Positions 35,492 through 44,454 of a DNA stretch of 64,000 bases are shown one piece after another (position 1 is the first letter of the stretch; each line of letters starts with the position of its first letter). Location: positions 2,790,001 through 2,854,000 of the forward strand of contig JBBCGH010000001.1 of the NCBI GenBank assembly GCA_037200445.1, read 5' to 3'. Source of the stretch: Alphaproteobacteria bacterium (lineage in GTDB: Bacteria > Pseudomonadota > Alphaproteobacteria > Rhizobiales > Xanthobacteraceae). The notes under the pieces were generated by a model. The model did not search any database. It saw only the letters and a list, made by a program, of their open reading frames with translations, and was not told where the DNA came from. Position numbers and translations under genes: made by a program.

Positions 35492-36201
35492 GCCGCAAGG
35501 CGAAGAATACACTCGCCCGCGAAGAGCTTGAGAAGCGGATCGGCTACACGTTTGCCGACAAGTCGATCCTTGATCGTGCGCTGACCCACATCTCGGCGGC
35601 GTCTCCGAAACAGGGGCGCGGCGGCAGCTACCAGCGGCTCGAATTTCTCGGCGACCATGTGCTGGGTCTCGCAGTGTCCGACATGCTCTATCGCGCGTTC
35701 CCGAAAGGGGACGAGGGGGAGCTCTCGCGCCGGCTCGCCGATCTGGTGCGGCGCGAGAGCTGCGCAGACGTCGCGCGCGCGATCGATCTTGGAACGGCAC
35801 TGCGGCTCGGCGGCTCGGAGGTCAACGCCGGCGGGCGGCGGCGCACCGCAACGCTCGCCGACGTGTGCGAGGCGCTGATCGGCGCGGTCTTTGTCGACGG
35901 CGGCTATCCGGCGGCCGCGGCGCTGATCGAGCGGTTGTGGCACGATCGGATGATGACCCCGGCGCGGCCGTTGCGCGATCCGAAAACGATGTTGCAGGAA
36001 TGGGCGCAGGGGCGCGGGCTGCCGACGCCGAGCTACCGGGAGGTCGAGCGCAAGGGTCCGCACCACAATCCGGAATTCCGCGTCGCCGTCGATGTCCCGA
36101 AGCTCGCGCCGGCCGAGGGCATCGGCCGCTCCAAGCGAGCAGCCGAGCAGGCCGCCGCCGCCGCGATGCTGACACGCGAGGGCATAGACGCGAATGGCTG
36201 A
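35488..36201 (+). CDS. rnc: Ribonuclease III
   Basis: 237 residues. Cleaves double-stranded RNA, for instance in rRNA precursors. The catalytic signature QRLEFLGDHVLGLAVSDML (35640 region) and the second acidic site ATLADVCEALIGAVFVDGG are present, then the linker, and a C-terminal dsRNA-binding domain (DPKTMLQEWAQGRGLPTPSY ... SKRAAEQAAAAAML). It starts within the lepB stop codon and its last bases overlap era, so lepB-rnc-era is one translationally coupled unit. Confidence 0.96.
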   Translation: MSRKAKNTLAREELEKRIGYTFADKSILDRALTHISAASPKQGRGGSYQRLEFLGDHVLGLAVSDMLYRAFPKGDEGELSRRLADLVRRESCADVARAIDLGTALRLGGSEVNAGGRRRTATLADVCEALIGAVFVDGGYPAAAALIERLWHDRMMTPARPLRDPKTMLQEWAQGRGLPTPSYREVERKGPHHNPEFRVAVDVPKLAPAEGIGRSKRAAEQAAAAAMLTREGIDANG

Positions 36202-37132
36202 TCGCGAGAGCGACGTTCCGTCGCCGCCGCAGGATGAGAAGCGGCGCTGCGGCTTCATTGCGCTGATCGGGGCGCCAAATGCCGGCAAATCGACGCTCAC
36301 CAACGTCCTGGTCGGGTCGAAGGTGTCGATCGTTTCCCGCAAGGTGCAGACCACCCGCGCGCTGGTGCGCGGGGTCGCGATTGTCGGGGACGCGCAGCTT
36401 GTTCTCATGGACACGCCGGGCATCTTCGCGCCGCGCCGCAGGCTCGACCGCGCCATGGTGACGACCGCCTGGGGCGGCGCGCATGACGCCGACATCGTCG
36501 TTCTGCTGATCGATGCCCGGAAAGGAATCGACGAGGAAGCCGAGACGATCCTGGGCAAGCTTGACGAGTTGCCGCAGCCCAAGGTCCTGGTGCTGAACAA
36601 GGTCGATCTGACCGAGAAGTCAGCGCTGCTCGCGCTCGCGCAAGCGGCGAACGAAAAAGCCAAATTCGATGCGAGCTTCATGGTGTCGGCGCTCGCCGGC
36701 GACGGCGTCGACGCGCTGAAGACCTGGCTCGCCGAGCATTCGCCGCAGGGACCGTGGCATTACCCCGAGGACCAGATCTCCGACGCGCCGATCCGCTCAC
36801 TTGCCGCCGAGATCACCCGGGAGAAACTGTTCGACCGGCTGCATCAGGAATTGCCGTATCAGGCAACGGTCGAGACCGATACCTGGAAGGATCTGCGCGA
36901 CGGCTCGGCGCGTGTCGAGCAGACGATCTACGTGGAGCGCGAAAGCCAGCGCAAGATCGTGCTCGGCAAGGGCGGCGCGACCATCAAGGCGATCGGCGCG
37001 GAGGCCCGCAAGGAGATTTCAGAGCTTGCCGAGCAGAAGGTGCACCTGTTCCTGTTCGTGAAGGTGCGCGAAGGGTGGGGCGATGATCCCGAGCGATATC
37101 GCAGCATGGGGATCGAGTTTCCGAAGGAGTGA
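36194..37132 (+). CDS. era: GTPase Era
   Basis: 312 residues. Era binds the 3' end of 16S rRNA and checks 30S maturation. G1 is GAPNAGKST (26-34), G2 lies in KVQTTRALV, G3 MDTPGIF, G4 LNKVDL and G5 MVSALAGDGV; the C-terminal KH domain has IYVERESQRKIVLGKGGATI and KAIGAEARKEI. The protein ends at IEFPKE. The start overlaps rnc by eight bases. Confidence 0.96.
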   Translation: MADRESDVPSPPQDEKRRCGFIALIGAPNAGKSTLTNVLVGSKVSIVSRKVQTTRALVRGVAIVGDAQLVLMDTPGIFAPRRRLDRAMVTTAWGGAHDADIVVLLIDARKGIDEEAETILGKLDELPQPKVLVLNKVDLTEKSALLALAQAANEKAKFDASFMVSALAGDGVDALKTWLAEHSPQGPWHYPEDQISDAPIRSLAAEITREKLFDRLHQELPYQATVETDTWKDLRDGSARVEQTIYVERESQRKIVLGKGGATIKAIGAEARKEISELAEQKVHLFLFVKVREGWGDDPERYRSMGIEFPKE

Positions 37133-37199
37133 CTTGCCTCAATAAGATCACGCTGTGCTGCGATTTGGATGAAAGGGGCGGCACAATCCGGACATTGAT

Positions 37200-38252
37200 A
37201 TGAGCGCCGCCATCCGCTTCCTTGCCACCCTCGCGTCTCTTCTGCTCGTCGTCTCCGCGCAGGCGGAAACGCCCGCGTTACAAACGAACCAGTCCTATGT
37301 CGAGGAGTTGGCGCGCCCGACCGAGATCAACGTCGACGACCTGATGTCGGTGTTCGCCTACGTGATGTCGCAACTGCCGAAGCGCGTGAAGGTCTATCCG
37401 ACCGAGAACTATTATTATTTCGGTTTTTTTCACAACGGCATCCGCTATGCCGGCAACTTCCGGCTCGACGCGAGCAATCGCGACGATGGCAAGGTGATCT
37501 TCGCCTATTTCGAGGATACCTCGCAGTGGTACGAGGACGCCGACGTCAAGCACGCCATTCTCGATGCATCGCAGGGCGTGACCGTCGAGAAGGTCGAGCC
37601 ACTCGTCTATCGCGTGACGTATCAGGGCAAAAGCGTCGTCTTCGCGCTCAACGATCTGCGCAACGTCAAGCCGCCGCCGGGCGTGCTCGGGCGGGACGAA
37701 AAATTCATCGGACCGATCTTCGATGAGTCCGCCATTCCGTTCTACCTCGTGTTCAACACGCGGCTGAAGATCTTCCATTACGTGCTCGACGAACGCGAGA
37801 AGGTCGCCGACTCATTCTTCTCGCCGAAGGGCAAGGACCGCATCATGGTCGGCAAGCGCACCGGCTTCGCGTTCTACAAGGACCATCACCTGAACCGGAA
37901 AATCCTGATCGGCGCCTTCGAGGGAAACATGCGCGCCAACAACTATTTCGACGGACCGTTCGACCAGCTCCCCGACAACTTCATCGAGGGCGATACGCTG
38001 CGCGACGCCATTCTTGCTGTGCGGCCGCAGCTGAAAGGCCAGATCGACCGCTTCGGCGGGGCGCCGGGCGGCAGTATCCGCTTCATGATCGGGCCGTATA
38101 TGCCCTATCAGGCGCTCGGCGATCTCGATCATATCGATGCCTGCGCGCGGAAGAAGCTGAAACGGCCTGACTACTACCGGTGTTTTGTCAGCGACGACGA
38201 ATCCGGTGGTATGGTGGCGCCGAAACCGAAGCGGAGTGCGCAGCGGAAATGA
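37200..38252 (+). CDS. Hypothetical secreted protein
   Basis: 350 residues. A signal peptide (MSAAIRFLATLASLLLVVSAQAET, cleavage after AQA) precedes a globular beta-rich domain. Conspicuous segments are YPTENYYYFGFFHNGIRYAGNFRLDA, VIFAYFEDTSQWYEDADVKH, VEPLVYRVTYQGKSVVFALND, the HYVLDEREKVADSF strand, KRTGFAFYKDHHLNRKILIG and DHIDACARKKLKRPDYYRCF, with two Cys late in the protein. I do not recognise the family. It is periplasmic by prediction, follows era on the same strand by 67 bases and has a palindromic repeat at its stop codon. The Tyr/Phe-rich aromatic surface might bind a ligand; that is a guess. Confidence 0.7.
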   Translation: MSAAIRFLATLASLLLVVSAQAETPALQTNQSYVEELARPTEINVDDLMSVFAYVMSQLPKRVKVYPTENYYYFGFFHNGIRYAGNFRLDASNRDDGKVIFAYFEDTSQWYEDADVKHAILDASQGVTVEKVEPLVYRVTYQGKSVVFALNDLRNVKPPPGVLGRDEKFIGPIFDESAIPFYLVFNTRLKIFHYVLDEREKVADSFFSPKGKDRIMVGKRTGFAFYKDHHLNRKILIGAFEGNMRANNYFDGPFDQLPDNFIEGDTLRDAILAVRPQLKGQIDRFGGAPGGSIRFMIGPYMPYQALGDLDHIDACARKKLKRPDYYRCFVSDDESGGMVAPKPKRSAQRK

Positions 38253-38299
38253 GCATGAGCCCGAAAAGTGGGAACCGGTCTTCGGATAAGATCATGCTC
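38251..38299. repeat. Palindromic intergenic repeat, copy C
   Basis: GAGCATGAGCCCGAAAAGTG at the left, GATCATGCTC at the right; same element as at 1215 with two changes (GATC to GAGC, TTTTCGG to TCTTCGG). It begins on the stop codon of the preceding gene and ends 12 bases before recO. Confidence 0.85.
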
Positions 38300-38311
38300 G
38301 GTTGTTGAATC

Positions 38312-39052
38312 ATGGACTGGACCGACGAAGGCATCGTTCTCGGCACGCGCCGGCATGGCGAGGCAAACGCCATCCTGGAGGTGATGACGCGCGCGCACGG
38401 GCGCCACCTCGGTCTGGTGCGGGGAGGGGCGGGCACCCGCATGCGCCCGGTGCTGCAGCCCGGCAATGTCGTGCGCGTCGCGTGGCGTGCGCGGCTCGAC
38501 GAGCATCTCGGCCACTATGCGGTCGAGGGCCTGCGTTTGCGCGCGGGCGAACTGATGATGGCGGCGCACGCGGCGTTTGGTGTGACACATCTGGCGGCGC
38601 TCTGTCGCCTCCTGCCGGAACGCGATCCGCACGAGCTGGTGCACGATACGCTAGCCGAGGTCCTCGATCATCTGAATGATCGCATGCTTGCGGCCGCGCT
38701 GGTCGCGCGGTTCGAGTTGCAAATGCTCGCCGAGTTCGGCTTCGGGCTCGATCTCGATCAATGCGCCGCAACCGGCGCGACTGCTGATCTTGTCTATGTG
38801 TCGCCCAAATCAGGGCGCGCCGTTTCGCGCTCGGCGGGCGAGCCGTGGCAGGACCGCATGCTGCGCCTGCCGGCGTTCCTGCGCGGCGAGCAGGAGGGCG
38901 AACCGGCAAGCGGCGATCTTGGCGATGCCTTCGCGCTGACCGGCTTCTTTCTGGAACGTCATGTATTCGAGCCGCGCGGACTTGCGGTGCACGACTCCCG
39001 CGCCCGCTTCATTGCTGCGGTGTTGCGCGAGGCGACGCGGGCAGCCTCTTAA
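38312..39052 (+). CDS. recO: DNA repair protein RecO
   Basis: 246 residues. Helps RecR load RecA onto SSB-coated single strands. The N-terminal OB fold is [33 protein letters not shown] and [20 protein letters not shown]; the helical rest includes [17 protein letters not shown] and [21 protein letters not shown] Cys in [10 protein letters not shown] is where many RecO proteins carry the first of a zinc-binding set, but the second CxxC is not evident. Synteny with era supports the call. Confidence 0.94.
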   Translation: MDWTDEGIVLGTRRHGEANAILEVMTRAHGRHLGLVRGGAGTRMRPVLQPGNVVRVAWRARLDEHLGHYAVEGLRLRAGELMMAAHAAFGVTHLAALCRLLPERDPHELVHDTLAEVLDHLNDRMLAAALVARFELQMLAEFGFGLDLDQCAATGATADLVYVSPKSGRAVSRSAGEPWQDRMLRLPAFLRGEQEGEPASGDLGDAFALTGFFLERHVFEPRGLAVHDSRARFIAAVLREATRAAS

Positions 39053-39079
39053 ATAAAATGGGCGGCTGTGTAGCCGCCC
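39051..39079 (-). terminator. Rho-independent terminator of the small Trp-rich gene
   Basis: Hairpin GGGCGGCT-GTGT-AGCCGCCC at 39060-39079. Read on the minus strand it is followed by ATTTTATTT, an ideal T-tract. It could also stop recO transcription from the other side, less efficiently. Confidence 0.85.
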
Positions 39080-39126
39080 ACCAACAACCCTGCCGGCGCC
39101 AAGGGTGGCCGGCTAACTTGTAGCGA

Positions 39127-39366
39127 TCAACACCACCACCAGCGGCTGTTCCACGGCCGATGGCAGCGGCGGCCGCCCCGACCACGGCTGCCCCACCGCC
39201 AGTGACCGCCCGATCCCCAGCGCCAGTGCTGGACCGTGGTGACCTGACTCGTCTCGTTCGCGGCATTGCCGATTGCCGCGCCGTTGATGGGGGCGGCTGA
39301 CACGCCGGCACTGCCGGCAAGTCCGACACCGGCCGCAACCAGCATCGCAAACAGTATTCCACGCAT
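39127..39366 (-). CDS. Small secreted Trp/Gly/Arg-rich protein
   Basis: 79 residues. Signal peptide MRGILFAMLVAAGVGLAGSAGVSA, then APINGAAIGNAANETSQVTTVQH and a C-terminal ~35 residues of HWRWGSGGHWRWGSRGRGG type ending WNSRWWWC. GGAG lies before the ATG at 39366, and a textbook terminator follows. Short exported proteins with W-R-x-G repeats recur in Bradyrhizobium-like genomes; their role is unknown. The repeat-like basic-aromatic tail suggests binding to polysaccharide or membrane. It is an independent single-gene transcript. Confidence 0.75.
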   Translation of the reverse strand: MRGILFAMLVAAGVGLAGSAGVSAAPINGAAIGNAANETSQVTTVQHWRWGSGGHWRWGSRGRGGRRCHRPWNSRWWWC

Positions 39367-39653
39367 TCTGAAGTCTCCTCTCCTAGGTAAGGTCCGCGAC
39401 CGTACCGGTCCTATGGGCGACCCCATTCATTCCCACTCTCCATAGGCTGCAGCTTTTCGGAAGGGGTTCCATAGCGACGGAGTTAACGTCCAGGCGACCA
39501 CTTCGTTTCCGCTCCAGCCTCATCGGCCGTTCGATCGATTGCAGACACGACGATGTCGACCCCTGCTGCAGACTAACTCAGGAATTACATAGGGAACGTG
39601 GCCGACTCGTTCATCCCTTGTTCATCGGGTCGGCACGCAGTACCCCGTGAGCC

Positions 39654-41897
39654 ATGGGCAAAGAACTGATTCCGCCGGACCGCGATTCGGTTCAGGAAAT
39701 TCCGCTGCGCGAGGCGCTCGAAGAGCGCTATCTCGCTTACGCCCTCTCGACGATCATGCACCGCGCGTTGCCGGATGCGCGCGATGGCCTGAAGCCGGTG
39801 CATCGCCGCATCCTTTACGGCATGCGGTTGTTGCGGCTCGACCCCGGGACGGCGCTGAAGAAGTCCGCCAAGATCGTGGGTGACGTGATGGGCAATTTCC
39901 ATCCGCACGGCGACCAGGCGATCTACGACGCGCTGGTGCGCCTCGCTCAGGATTTCTCCTCCCGCTTCCCGCTGGTCGACGGGCAGGGCAACTTCGGCAA
40001 CATCGACGGCGATAACCCGGCGGCCATGCGTTACACCGAGGCGCGCATGACCGAGGTCGCGCGCCTTCTGCTCGAAGGCATCGACGAGGATGCGGTCGAC
40101 TTCCGTGCGAGCTATGACGGAACGTCGGAAGAGCCGACCGTACTGCCCGCCGCCTTTCCCAACCTGCTGGCGAACGGCTCGCAGGGGATCGCGGTCGGCA
40201 TGGCAACCTCGATCCCGCCACACAACGCGGCCGAACTGTGCGAAGCCGCATTGTTCCTGATCGACAATCCGAGCGCCCGCTCGAAGACGCTATTGAAGTA
40301 TGTGCCCGGGCCGGACTTTCCGACCGGCGGCGTGATCGTCGATCCGCGCAACGAGATCGCCGAAGCCTATGCGAGCGGGCGCGGCTCGTTTCGCGTCCGC
40401 GCGCGCTGGTCACAGGAGGAGACCGGGCGCGGCACCTACCTGGTGGTGGTGACCGAAATCCCCTGGCTGGTGCAGAAATCGCGGCTGGTCGAGCGCATCG
40501 CCGAGCTGATCAACGAGAAGAAGCTGCCGCTCGTCGCCGACGTGCGCGATGAATCCGCGGAGGACATCCGCCTCGTCATCGAGCCGCGCGCCCGCACCGT
40601 CGATCCCGTGCTGATGATGGAGAGCCTGTTCAAGCTCACCGAGCTTGAAAGCCGCATTCCGCTCAACATGAACGTGCTGGTGAAGGGCAAGGTGCCCAAG
40701 GTCATCGGCCTTGCCGAGGCGCTCCGCGAATGGCTCGACCACCGCCGCGACGTGCTCGTGCGGCGCTCGAACTTCCGGCTGAAGCAGATCGGCAACCGGC
40801 TCGAAGTGCTCGGCGGTTACCTGATCGCCTATCTCAATCTCGATCGGGTGATCAAGATCATCCGCAACGAGGATGAGCCGAAGCCGGTGCTGATCAAGGC
40901 GTTCAAGCTTTCCGACGTGCAGGCGGACGCGATCCTCAACATGCGGCTGCGCAATCTGCGCAAGCTCGAGGAAATGGAGATCCGCAAAGAGGACAAGGAG
41001 CTCCGCGCCGAGAAGAAGTCGATCGAGGAGCTGCTCAAATCCGAGAAGAAACAATGGGAGACGATCGCGGCGCAGATCAAGGAGTTGCGCGACAAATTCG
41101 GCAAGAAGACGCCGCTCGGCAAACGCCGCACCGAGTTCGCCGAAGCGCCCGAACATGACGAGGCCGCGATCGAAGAGGCGATGGTCGTACGCGAGCCGAT
41201 CACGGTCGTGCTCTCCGACAAGGGCTGGGTACGCGCGTTGCGCGGGCACGTGGAGGACCTCTCCGGCGTCGCGTTCAAGCAGGACGACAAGCTGAAGCTT
41301 GCGTTCTTCGCCGAGACCACCTCGAAGTTCTTGATGCTCGGCACCAACGGCCGCTTCTACACGCTGGAAGGCTCGAAGCTGCCGGGCGGGCGCGGGCACG
41401 GCGAACCGGTGCGGCTCTTCATCGATCTCGAACAGGAAGGCGACGTCGTCACGATGTTCCCCTTCCAGGGCGGCCGCAAGTTCATCGTCGCGAGTCACCA
41501 GGGCAAGGGCTTCATCGTACCCGAGGACGAGTGCCTCGGCACCACGCGCAAGGGCAAGCAGGTGCTCAACGTGAAACTGCCCGACGAGGCACGAGCGGTC
41601 GTGGTCGTCGAAGGCGAGCAGGTCGCGAGCATCGGCGAAAACCGCAAGGTGGTGATCTTCCCCATCGAGCAACTGCCCGAAATGACGCGCGGCTCCGGCG
41701 TGCGACTGCAGCGCTACAAGGACGGCGGGCTCTCCGACGTGAAGACCTTCAAAGGCGCGGACGGCCTGACCTGGACCGATGGGGCCGGGCGCGCGTTCTC
41801 AATGACCCTGAAGGAATTGTCCGACTGGCGCGGCAACCGGGCCGACGCGGGCCGGCTCGCGCCAAAGGGTTTTCCGCGCAGCAACAAGTTTCGGTAG
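39654..41897 (+). CDS. parC: DNA topoisomerase IV subunit A
   Basis: 747 residues. Cuts and rejoins DNA to decatenate daughter chromosomes with ParE. The breakage-reunion domain is clear: [56 protein letters not shown] and the active-site Tyr127 in [15 protein letters not shown] long coiled coil ([20 protein letters not shown]) and a C-terminal beta-pinwheel ([40 protein letters not shown]) follow. The residue equivalent to E. coli ParC Ser80 is Gln88 and Glu84 is Asp92. Lengths and the LEALRGH-type repeats suit ParC rather than GyrA. It is alone on its strand after the small Trp-rich gene. Confidence 0.93.
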   Translation: MGKELIPPDRDSVQEIPLREALEERYLAYALSTIMHRALPDARDGLKPVHRRILYGMRLLRLDPGTALKKSAKIVGDVMGNFHPHGDQAIYDALVRLAQDFSSRFPLVDGQGNFGNIDGDNPAAMRYTEARMTEVARLLLEGIDEDAVDFRASYDGTSEEPTVLPAAFPNLLANGSQGIAVGMATSIPPHNAAELCEAALFLIDNPSARSKTLLKYVPGPDFPTGGVIVDPRNEIAEAYASGRGSFRVRARWSQEETGRGTYLVVVTEIPWLVQKSRLVERIAELINEKKLPLVADVRDESAEDIRLVIEPRARTVDPVLMMESLFKLTELESRIPLNMNVLVKGKVPKVIGLAEALREWLDHRRDVLVRRSNFRLKQIGNRLEVLGGYLIAYLNLDRVIKIIRNEDEPKPVLIKAFKLSDVQADAILNMRLRNLRKLEEMEIRKEDKELRAEKKSIEELLKSEKKQWETIAAQIKELRDKFGKKTPLGKRRTEFAEAPEHDEAAIEEAMVVREPITVVLSDKGWVRALRGHVEDLSGVAFKQDDKLKLAFFAETTSKFLMLGTNGRFYTLEGSKLPGGRGHGEPVRLFIDLEQEGDVVTMFPFQGGRKFIVASHQGKGFIVPEDECLGTTRKGKQVLNVKLPDEARAVVVVEGEQVASIGENRKVVIFPIEQLPEMTRGSGVRLQRYKDGGLSDVKTFKGADGLTWTDGAGRAFSMTLKELSDWRGNRADAGRLAPKGFPRSNKFR

Positions 41898-41947
41898 TCG
41901 CTTTCCGGCGATCCCCTTGGCGATTAACGGTTTTTTGGCCGCATGAC

Positions 41948-41970
41948 TTGCAATTGCAAATTATTCGCAA
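41948..41970. promoter_or_regulatory. Mur/Fur-like palindromic operator candidate upstream of mntH
   Basis: TTGCAATTGCAA (41948-41959) is a perfect 12-bp palindrome, and TTGCAAATTATTCGCAA (41954-41970) overlaps it as a second imperfect one. AT-rich TGCAA-type dyads in front of mntH or sitA in alphaproteobacteria are bound by the Fur-family Mn sensor Mur. It lies 43-65 bases upstream of the mntH start, where it could block transcription in high manganese. Confidence 0.5.
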
Positions 41971-42012
41971 CAAGCTATAGTCATGGAGAAACGCGGGGGA
42001 GGAGTTCGGTCG

Positions 42013-43359
42013 ATGACGGTCCAGCCGCTGGACAACCTTGTGCCCAAGTCCGGCTGGAACCGGCCGCGAGGCACGCCTTCCCTGTCAGAGGTCTTCGGCT
42101 CGATCCGAACCCAGCCGACGGGCTCGTTCTGGCGCAAGCTCCTTGCGTTCCTCGGACCCGGCTATCTCGTCGCCGTCGGCTACATGGATCCGGGCAACTG
42201 GGCGACCTCGCTCGCTGGCGGTTCCAAGTTCGGCTACACGCTGCTCACGGTCGCGCTGATCTCCAACATCATGGCGATCCTCTTGCAGGCGCTGTGCGCG
42301 CGCCTCGGCATCGGGGCAGGGCGCGATCTCGCGCAGGCCTGCCGCGACGCCTATCCGCGCTGGGCCTCCTGGCCGCTCTGGGTAATCAGCGAAATCGCGA
42401 TCTGCGCGACCGATCTCGCCGAGGTGATCGGCACGGCCATCGCTCTCAACCTGCTGTTCGGGATTCCGCTCGAGCTTGGCGTGCTGATTACCGCGCTCGA
42501 CGTGTTCCTCATTTTGTGGATGCAGAATCTCGGCTTCCGCTATGTCGAGGCCTTCATCGTCACGCTGCTCGGCGTCATCGCGGTGTGCTTTTCGATCCAA
42601 ATCGCGCTCGCTAATCCGGACTGGCGCGGCGTGATCCTCGGTTTCGCGCCGACGATTGAGATCGTGAAGAACCCCGACATGCTCTATCTGGCCATTGGCA
42701 TCATCGGCGCCACCGTGATGCCGCACAATCTGTTCCTGCATTCGGGCGTGGTGCAGACGCGCCGCTTCGGCGGCTCAGTCGAGGAGAAGCGCGAGGCGAT
42801 CATGCTCGCGACGGTCGATTCAACCGTGGCCCTGATGTTTGCGCTGCTGATCAACGCGTCGATCCTGATCCTCGCGGCCGCGACCTTCAACAAGACCGGG
42901 CAAACCGATGTCGCCGAGCTCGGCGAAGTCCATAAGCTAATCGCACCGTTGCTCGGCTCCGGCATGGCGCCGGCGCTGTTTGCGATCGCGCTGCTCTGCT
43001 GCGGCATGAACTCGACCGTGACGGCGACACTCGCCGGTCAGATCGTGATGGAAGGCTTCATCGACATTCGCTTGCCGCCGTGGGCACGGCGGCTCGTGAC
43101 GCGCTCGATCGCCATTGTGCCAGCCGCGCTGGTGACGATCTGGTACGGCGAAGCCGGGACCGCAAAGCTGCTCATCCTTTCGCAGGTGATCCTCGGCCTC
43201 GCGCTGCCGTTCGCCATCGTGCCGCTGGTGATGTTCACGGGCGATCGCGCCAGGATGGGCGAATTGGTCGCGCCGCGCTGGCTCACTTGGGCGTCGGGCT
43301 TGATCGCCGCGATCCTGATCGTGCTCAACATCAAGCTGCTGTACGATCTCCTGCCGTAG
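42013..43359 (+). CDS. mntH: Mn(II)/Fe(II) transporter, Nramp family
   Basis: 448 residues with about 11 membrane spans. Imports divalent manganese (and iron) with protons across the inner membrane. The metal-site motif of TM1, D59-P-G-N62 in [14 protein letters not shown], and of TM6, [13 protein letters not shown], are both intact, as is [20 protein letters not shown] in TM3. The C-terminus ends [15 protein letters not shown] prefer the ATG at 42013, 8 bases after GGGAGGAG, over 41983. A Mur/Fur-like palindrome precedes it. A 14-codon relic of the same 3' end appears at 44350. Confidence 0.93.
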   Translation: MTVQPLDNLVPKSGWNRPRGTPSLSEVFGSIRTQPTGSFWRKLLAFLGPGYLVAVGYMDPGNWATSLAGGSKFGYTLLTVALISNIMAILLQALCARLGIGAGRDLAQACRDAYPRWASWPLWVISEIAICATDLAEVIGTAIALNLLFGIPLELGVLITALDVFLILWMQNLGFRYVEAFIVTLLGVIAVCFSIQIALANPDWRGVILGFAPTIEIVKNPDMLYLAIGIIGATVMPHNLFLHSGVVQTRRFGGSVEEKREAIMLATVDSTVALMFALLINASILILAAATFNKTGQTDVAELGEVHKLIAPLLGSGMAPALFAIALLCCGMNSTVTATLAGQIVMEGFIDIRLPPWARRLVTRSIAIVPAALVTIWYGEAGTAKLLILSQVILGLALPFAIVPLVMFTGDRARMGELVAPRWLTWASGLIAAILIVLNIKLLYDLLP

Positions 43360-43372
43360 GCGGGAGATCACC

Positions 43373-43813
43373 ATGACCGATGACCACAGCCCGAACTTGT
43401 ATTTTTCGGTGCAACTGGGCGACGGCGTGCCGGTGAAATTTGCCGAGGTCAGCGGCCTCGAGGCTGATAGCCGGCCGATCGAGTACCGGCATGGCGACAA
43501 CCCATCTTTCTATCCGATCAAGATGCCGGGCCTCGGCAAAGTGGGCAACGTAACGATGCGCAGGGGTATCGTTGGCCGCGATTCCGAGTTCTGGAAGTGG
43601 CTGTCCGAAATCCAGATGAACAGGGTGATCCGGCGCACCGTGACCATCAGCCTGCTCGACGAAGGCGGCGCGCCGGCGAGAGTATGGACGCTGCATAACG
43701 CGTGGCCGGCCAAGATCAGCGGTCCGGCTCTCGACGCCAAAGGCAATGAGGTGATGATAGAGTTGCTCGAGCTCGCCAACGAAACGATCGAGATGAGTAG
43801 TTGTCCATCGTAG
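43373..43813 (+). CDS. Phage/eCIS tail tube protein (T4 gp19 / TIGR02241-like), orphan
   Basis: 146 residues, matching the inner tube protein of contractile injection systems: NLYFSVQLGDGVPVKFAEVSGL, IEYRHGDNPSFYPIKMPGL, GKVGNVTMRRGIV, FWKWLSEIQMNRVIRRTV, ISLLDEGGAPARVWTLHNAWPAKISG and AKGNEVMIELLELANETIEM, in the standard order. In phages, Afp/PVC particles and other extracellular contractile injection systems it polymerises into hexameric rings inside the sheath. No sheath, baseplate, spike or AAA+ gene is near, so it stands alone 13 bases behind mntH. Co-transcription with mntH is likely; what a lone tube protein does is unknown. GGAG lies before its start. Confidence 0.88.
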   Translation: MTDDHSPNLYFSVQLGDGVPVKFAEVSGLEADSRPIEYRHGDNPSFYPIKMPGLGKVGNVTMRRGIVGRDSEFWKWLSEIQMNRVIRRTVTISLLDEGGAPARVWTLHNAWPAKISGPALDAKGNEVMIELLELANETIEMSSCPS

Positions 43814-43992
43814 AAGGTCAGCGCTTTCCCAGCCGTGCGGCGCTGTAACCCGACTATCCGCTGCGCCCGATCGCCGCCGTGTTCTCGACCGGAGCGACGC
43901 TTCGGCATTTGCAGACAAATTTCGCGATCGGAACAATCGCAGTTTAATTCTTGTTTGCGATGAGGGAGCCTGTCGCAAGCGGAGATGTTGGC

Positions 43993-44274
43993 ATGCGCTT
44001 CCCCCTATTGTTCACCGTGATAGCGGTCGCTGTTGCACCCACCGTGGCGCTTGCCCAGGAGAACCCCGTGCGTAGCGCCTGCAAACCCGACATTCAGGCG
44101 CTGTGCGCCTCCGTACAGCCGGGCGGTGGTCGTATCCGCGACTGCATGAGGCAGCACCGCACCGAATTGTCCGCGACCTGCAAGCTCGCCATCGCGGACA
44201 GGATGCTGGAGCGCGCCCATCGGCCGGCGGCCGGTGCGCCGGGCGCGGGCGTGACACAGGTGCCGAGCAAATAA
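43993..44274 (+). CDS. Cys-rich repeat (GLG1-like) secreted protein
   Basis: 93 residues. Signal peptide MRFPLLFTVIAVAVAPTVALA, then QENPVRSACKPDIQALCASVQPGGGRIRDCMRQHRTELSATCKLAI, one complete cysteine-rich repeat (Cys pattern C-x7-C-x13-C-x11-C with a Leu-Cys and a Gly-rich turn), as in the GLG1/MG160 repeat family found in short proteins of Rhizobiales. The tail is Pro/Ala-rich. The start at 43993 follows GCGGAG and avoids 14 atypical residues. Exported and disulphide-stabilised; function unknown. Confidence 0.8.
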   Translation: MRFPLLFTVIAVAVAPTVALAQENPVRSACKPDIQALCASVQPGGGRIRDCMRQHRTELSATCKLAIADRMLERAHRPAAGAPGAGVTQVPSK

Positions 44275-44349
44275 TCCAGCTTGAGCAGCGTCCGCCCGGC
44301 TTGGCGACGCCGTAGCCGGCTGTCCGGTTCGTTCGATCGCCTGCCTTAC

Positions 44350-44400
44350 CTGATCGTGCTAAACCTGAAGCTGCTGTACGATTTGCTTCTGAGTCCGTGA
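44350..44400 (+). pseudogene. Remnant of a second mntH: 3' end only
   Basis: CTGATCGTGCT...AAGCTGCTGTACGAT reads LIVLNLKLLYDLLLSP then TGA in frame, nearly the C-terminus of the intact MntH ([14 protein letters not shown], 43315-43359). About 34 of 42 bases match, and most differences are synonymous, so the copy once evolved as coding sequence. No upstream mntH similarity remains. It marks either the end of a tandem paralogue lost by deletion or a displaced gene end left by an inserted block containing the tail-tube and Cys-rich genes. Confidence 0.7.
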
Positions 44401-44454
44401 GTTGAGGGCTCTGCTGAACGCTGTCGTGCGGCTGAGCAGGAACCCGGTAAGGCC

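Noticed and set aside
43373-43813. A complete prophage or contractile injection cluster around the tail-tube gene
   Set aside because: Neighbours on both sides (mntH, Cys-rich protein, methyltransferase, bpt) are not phage genes; only the tube gene is present.
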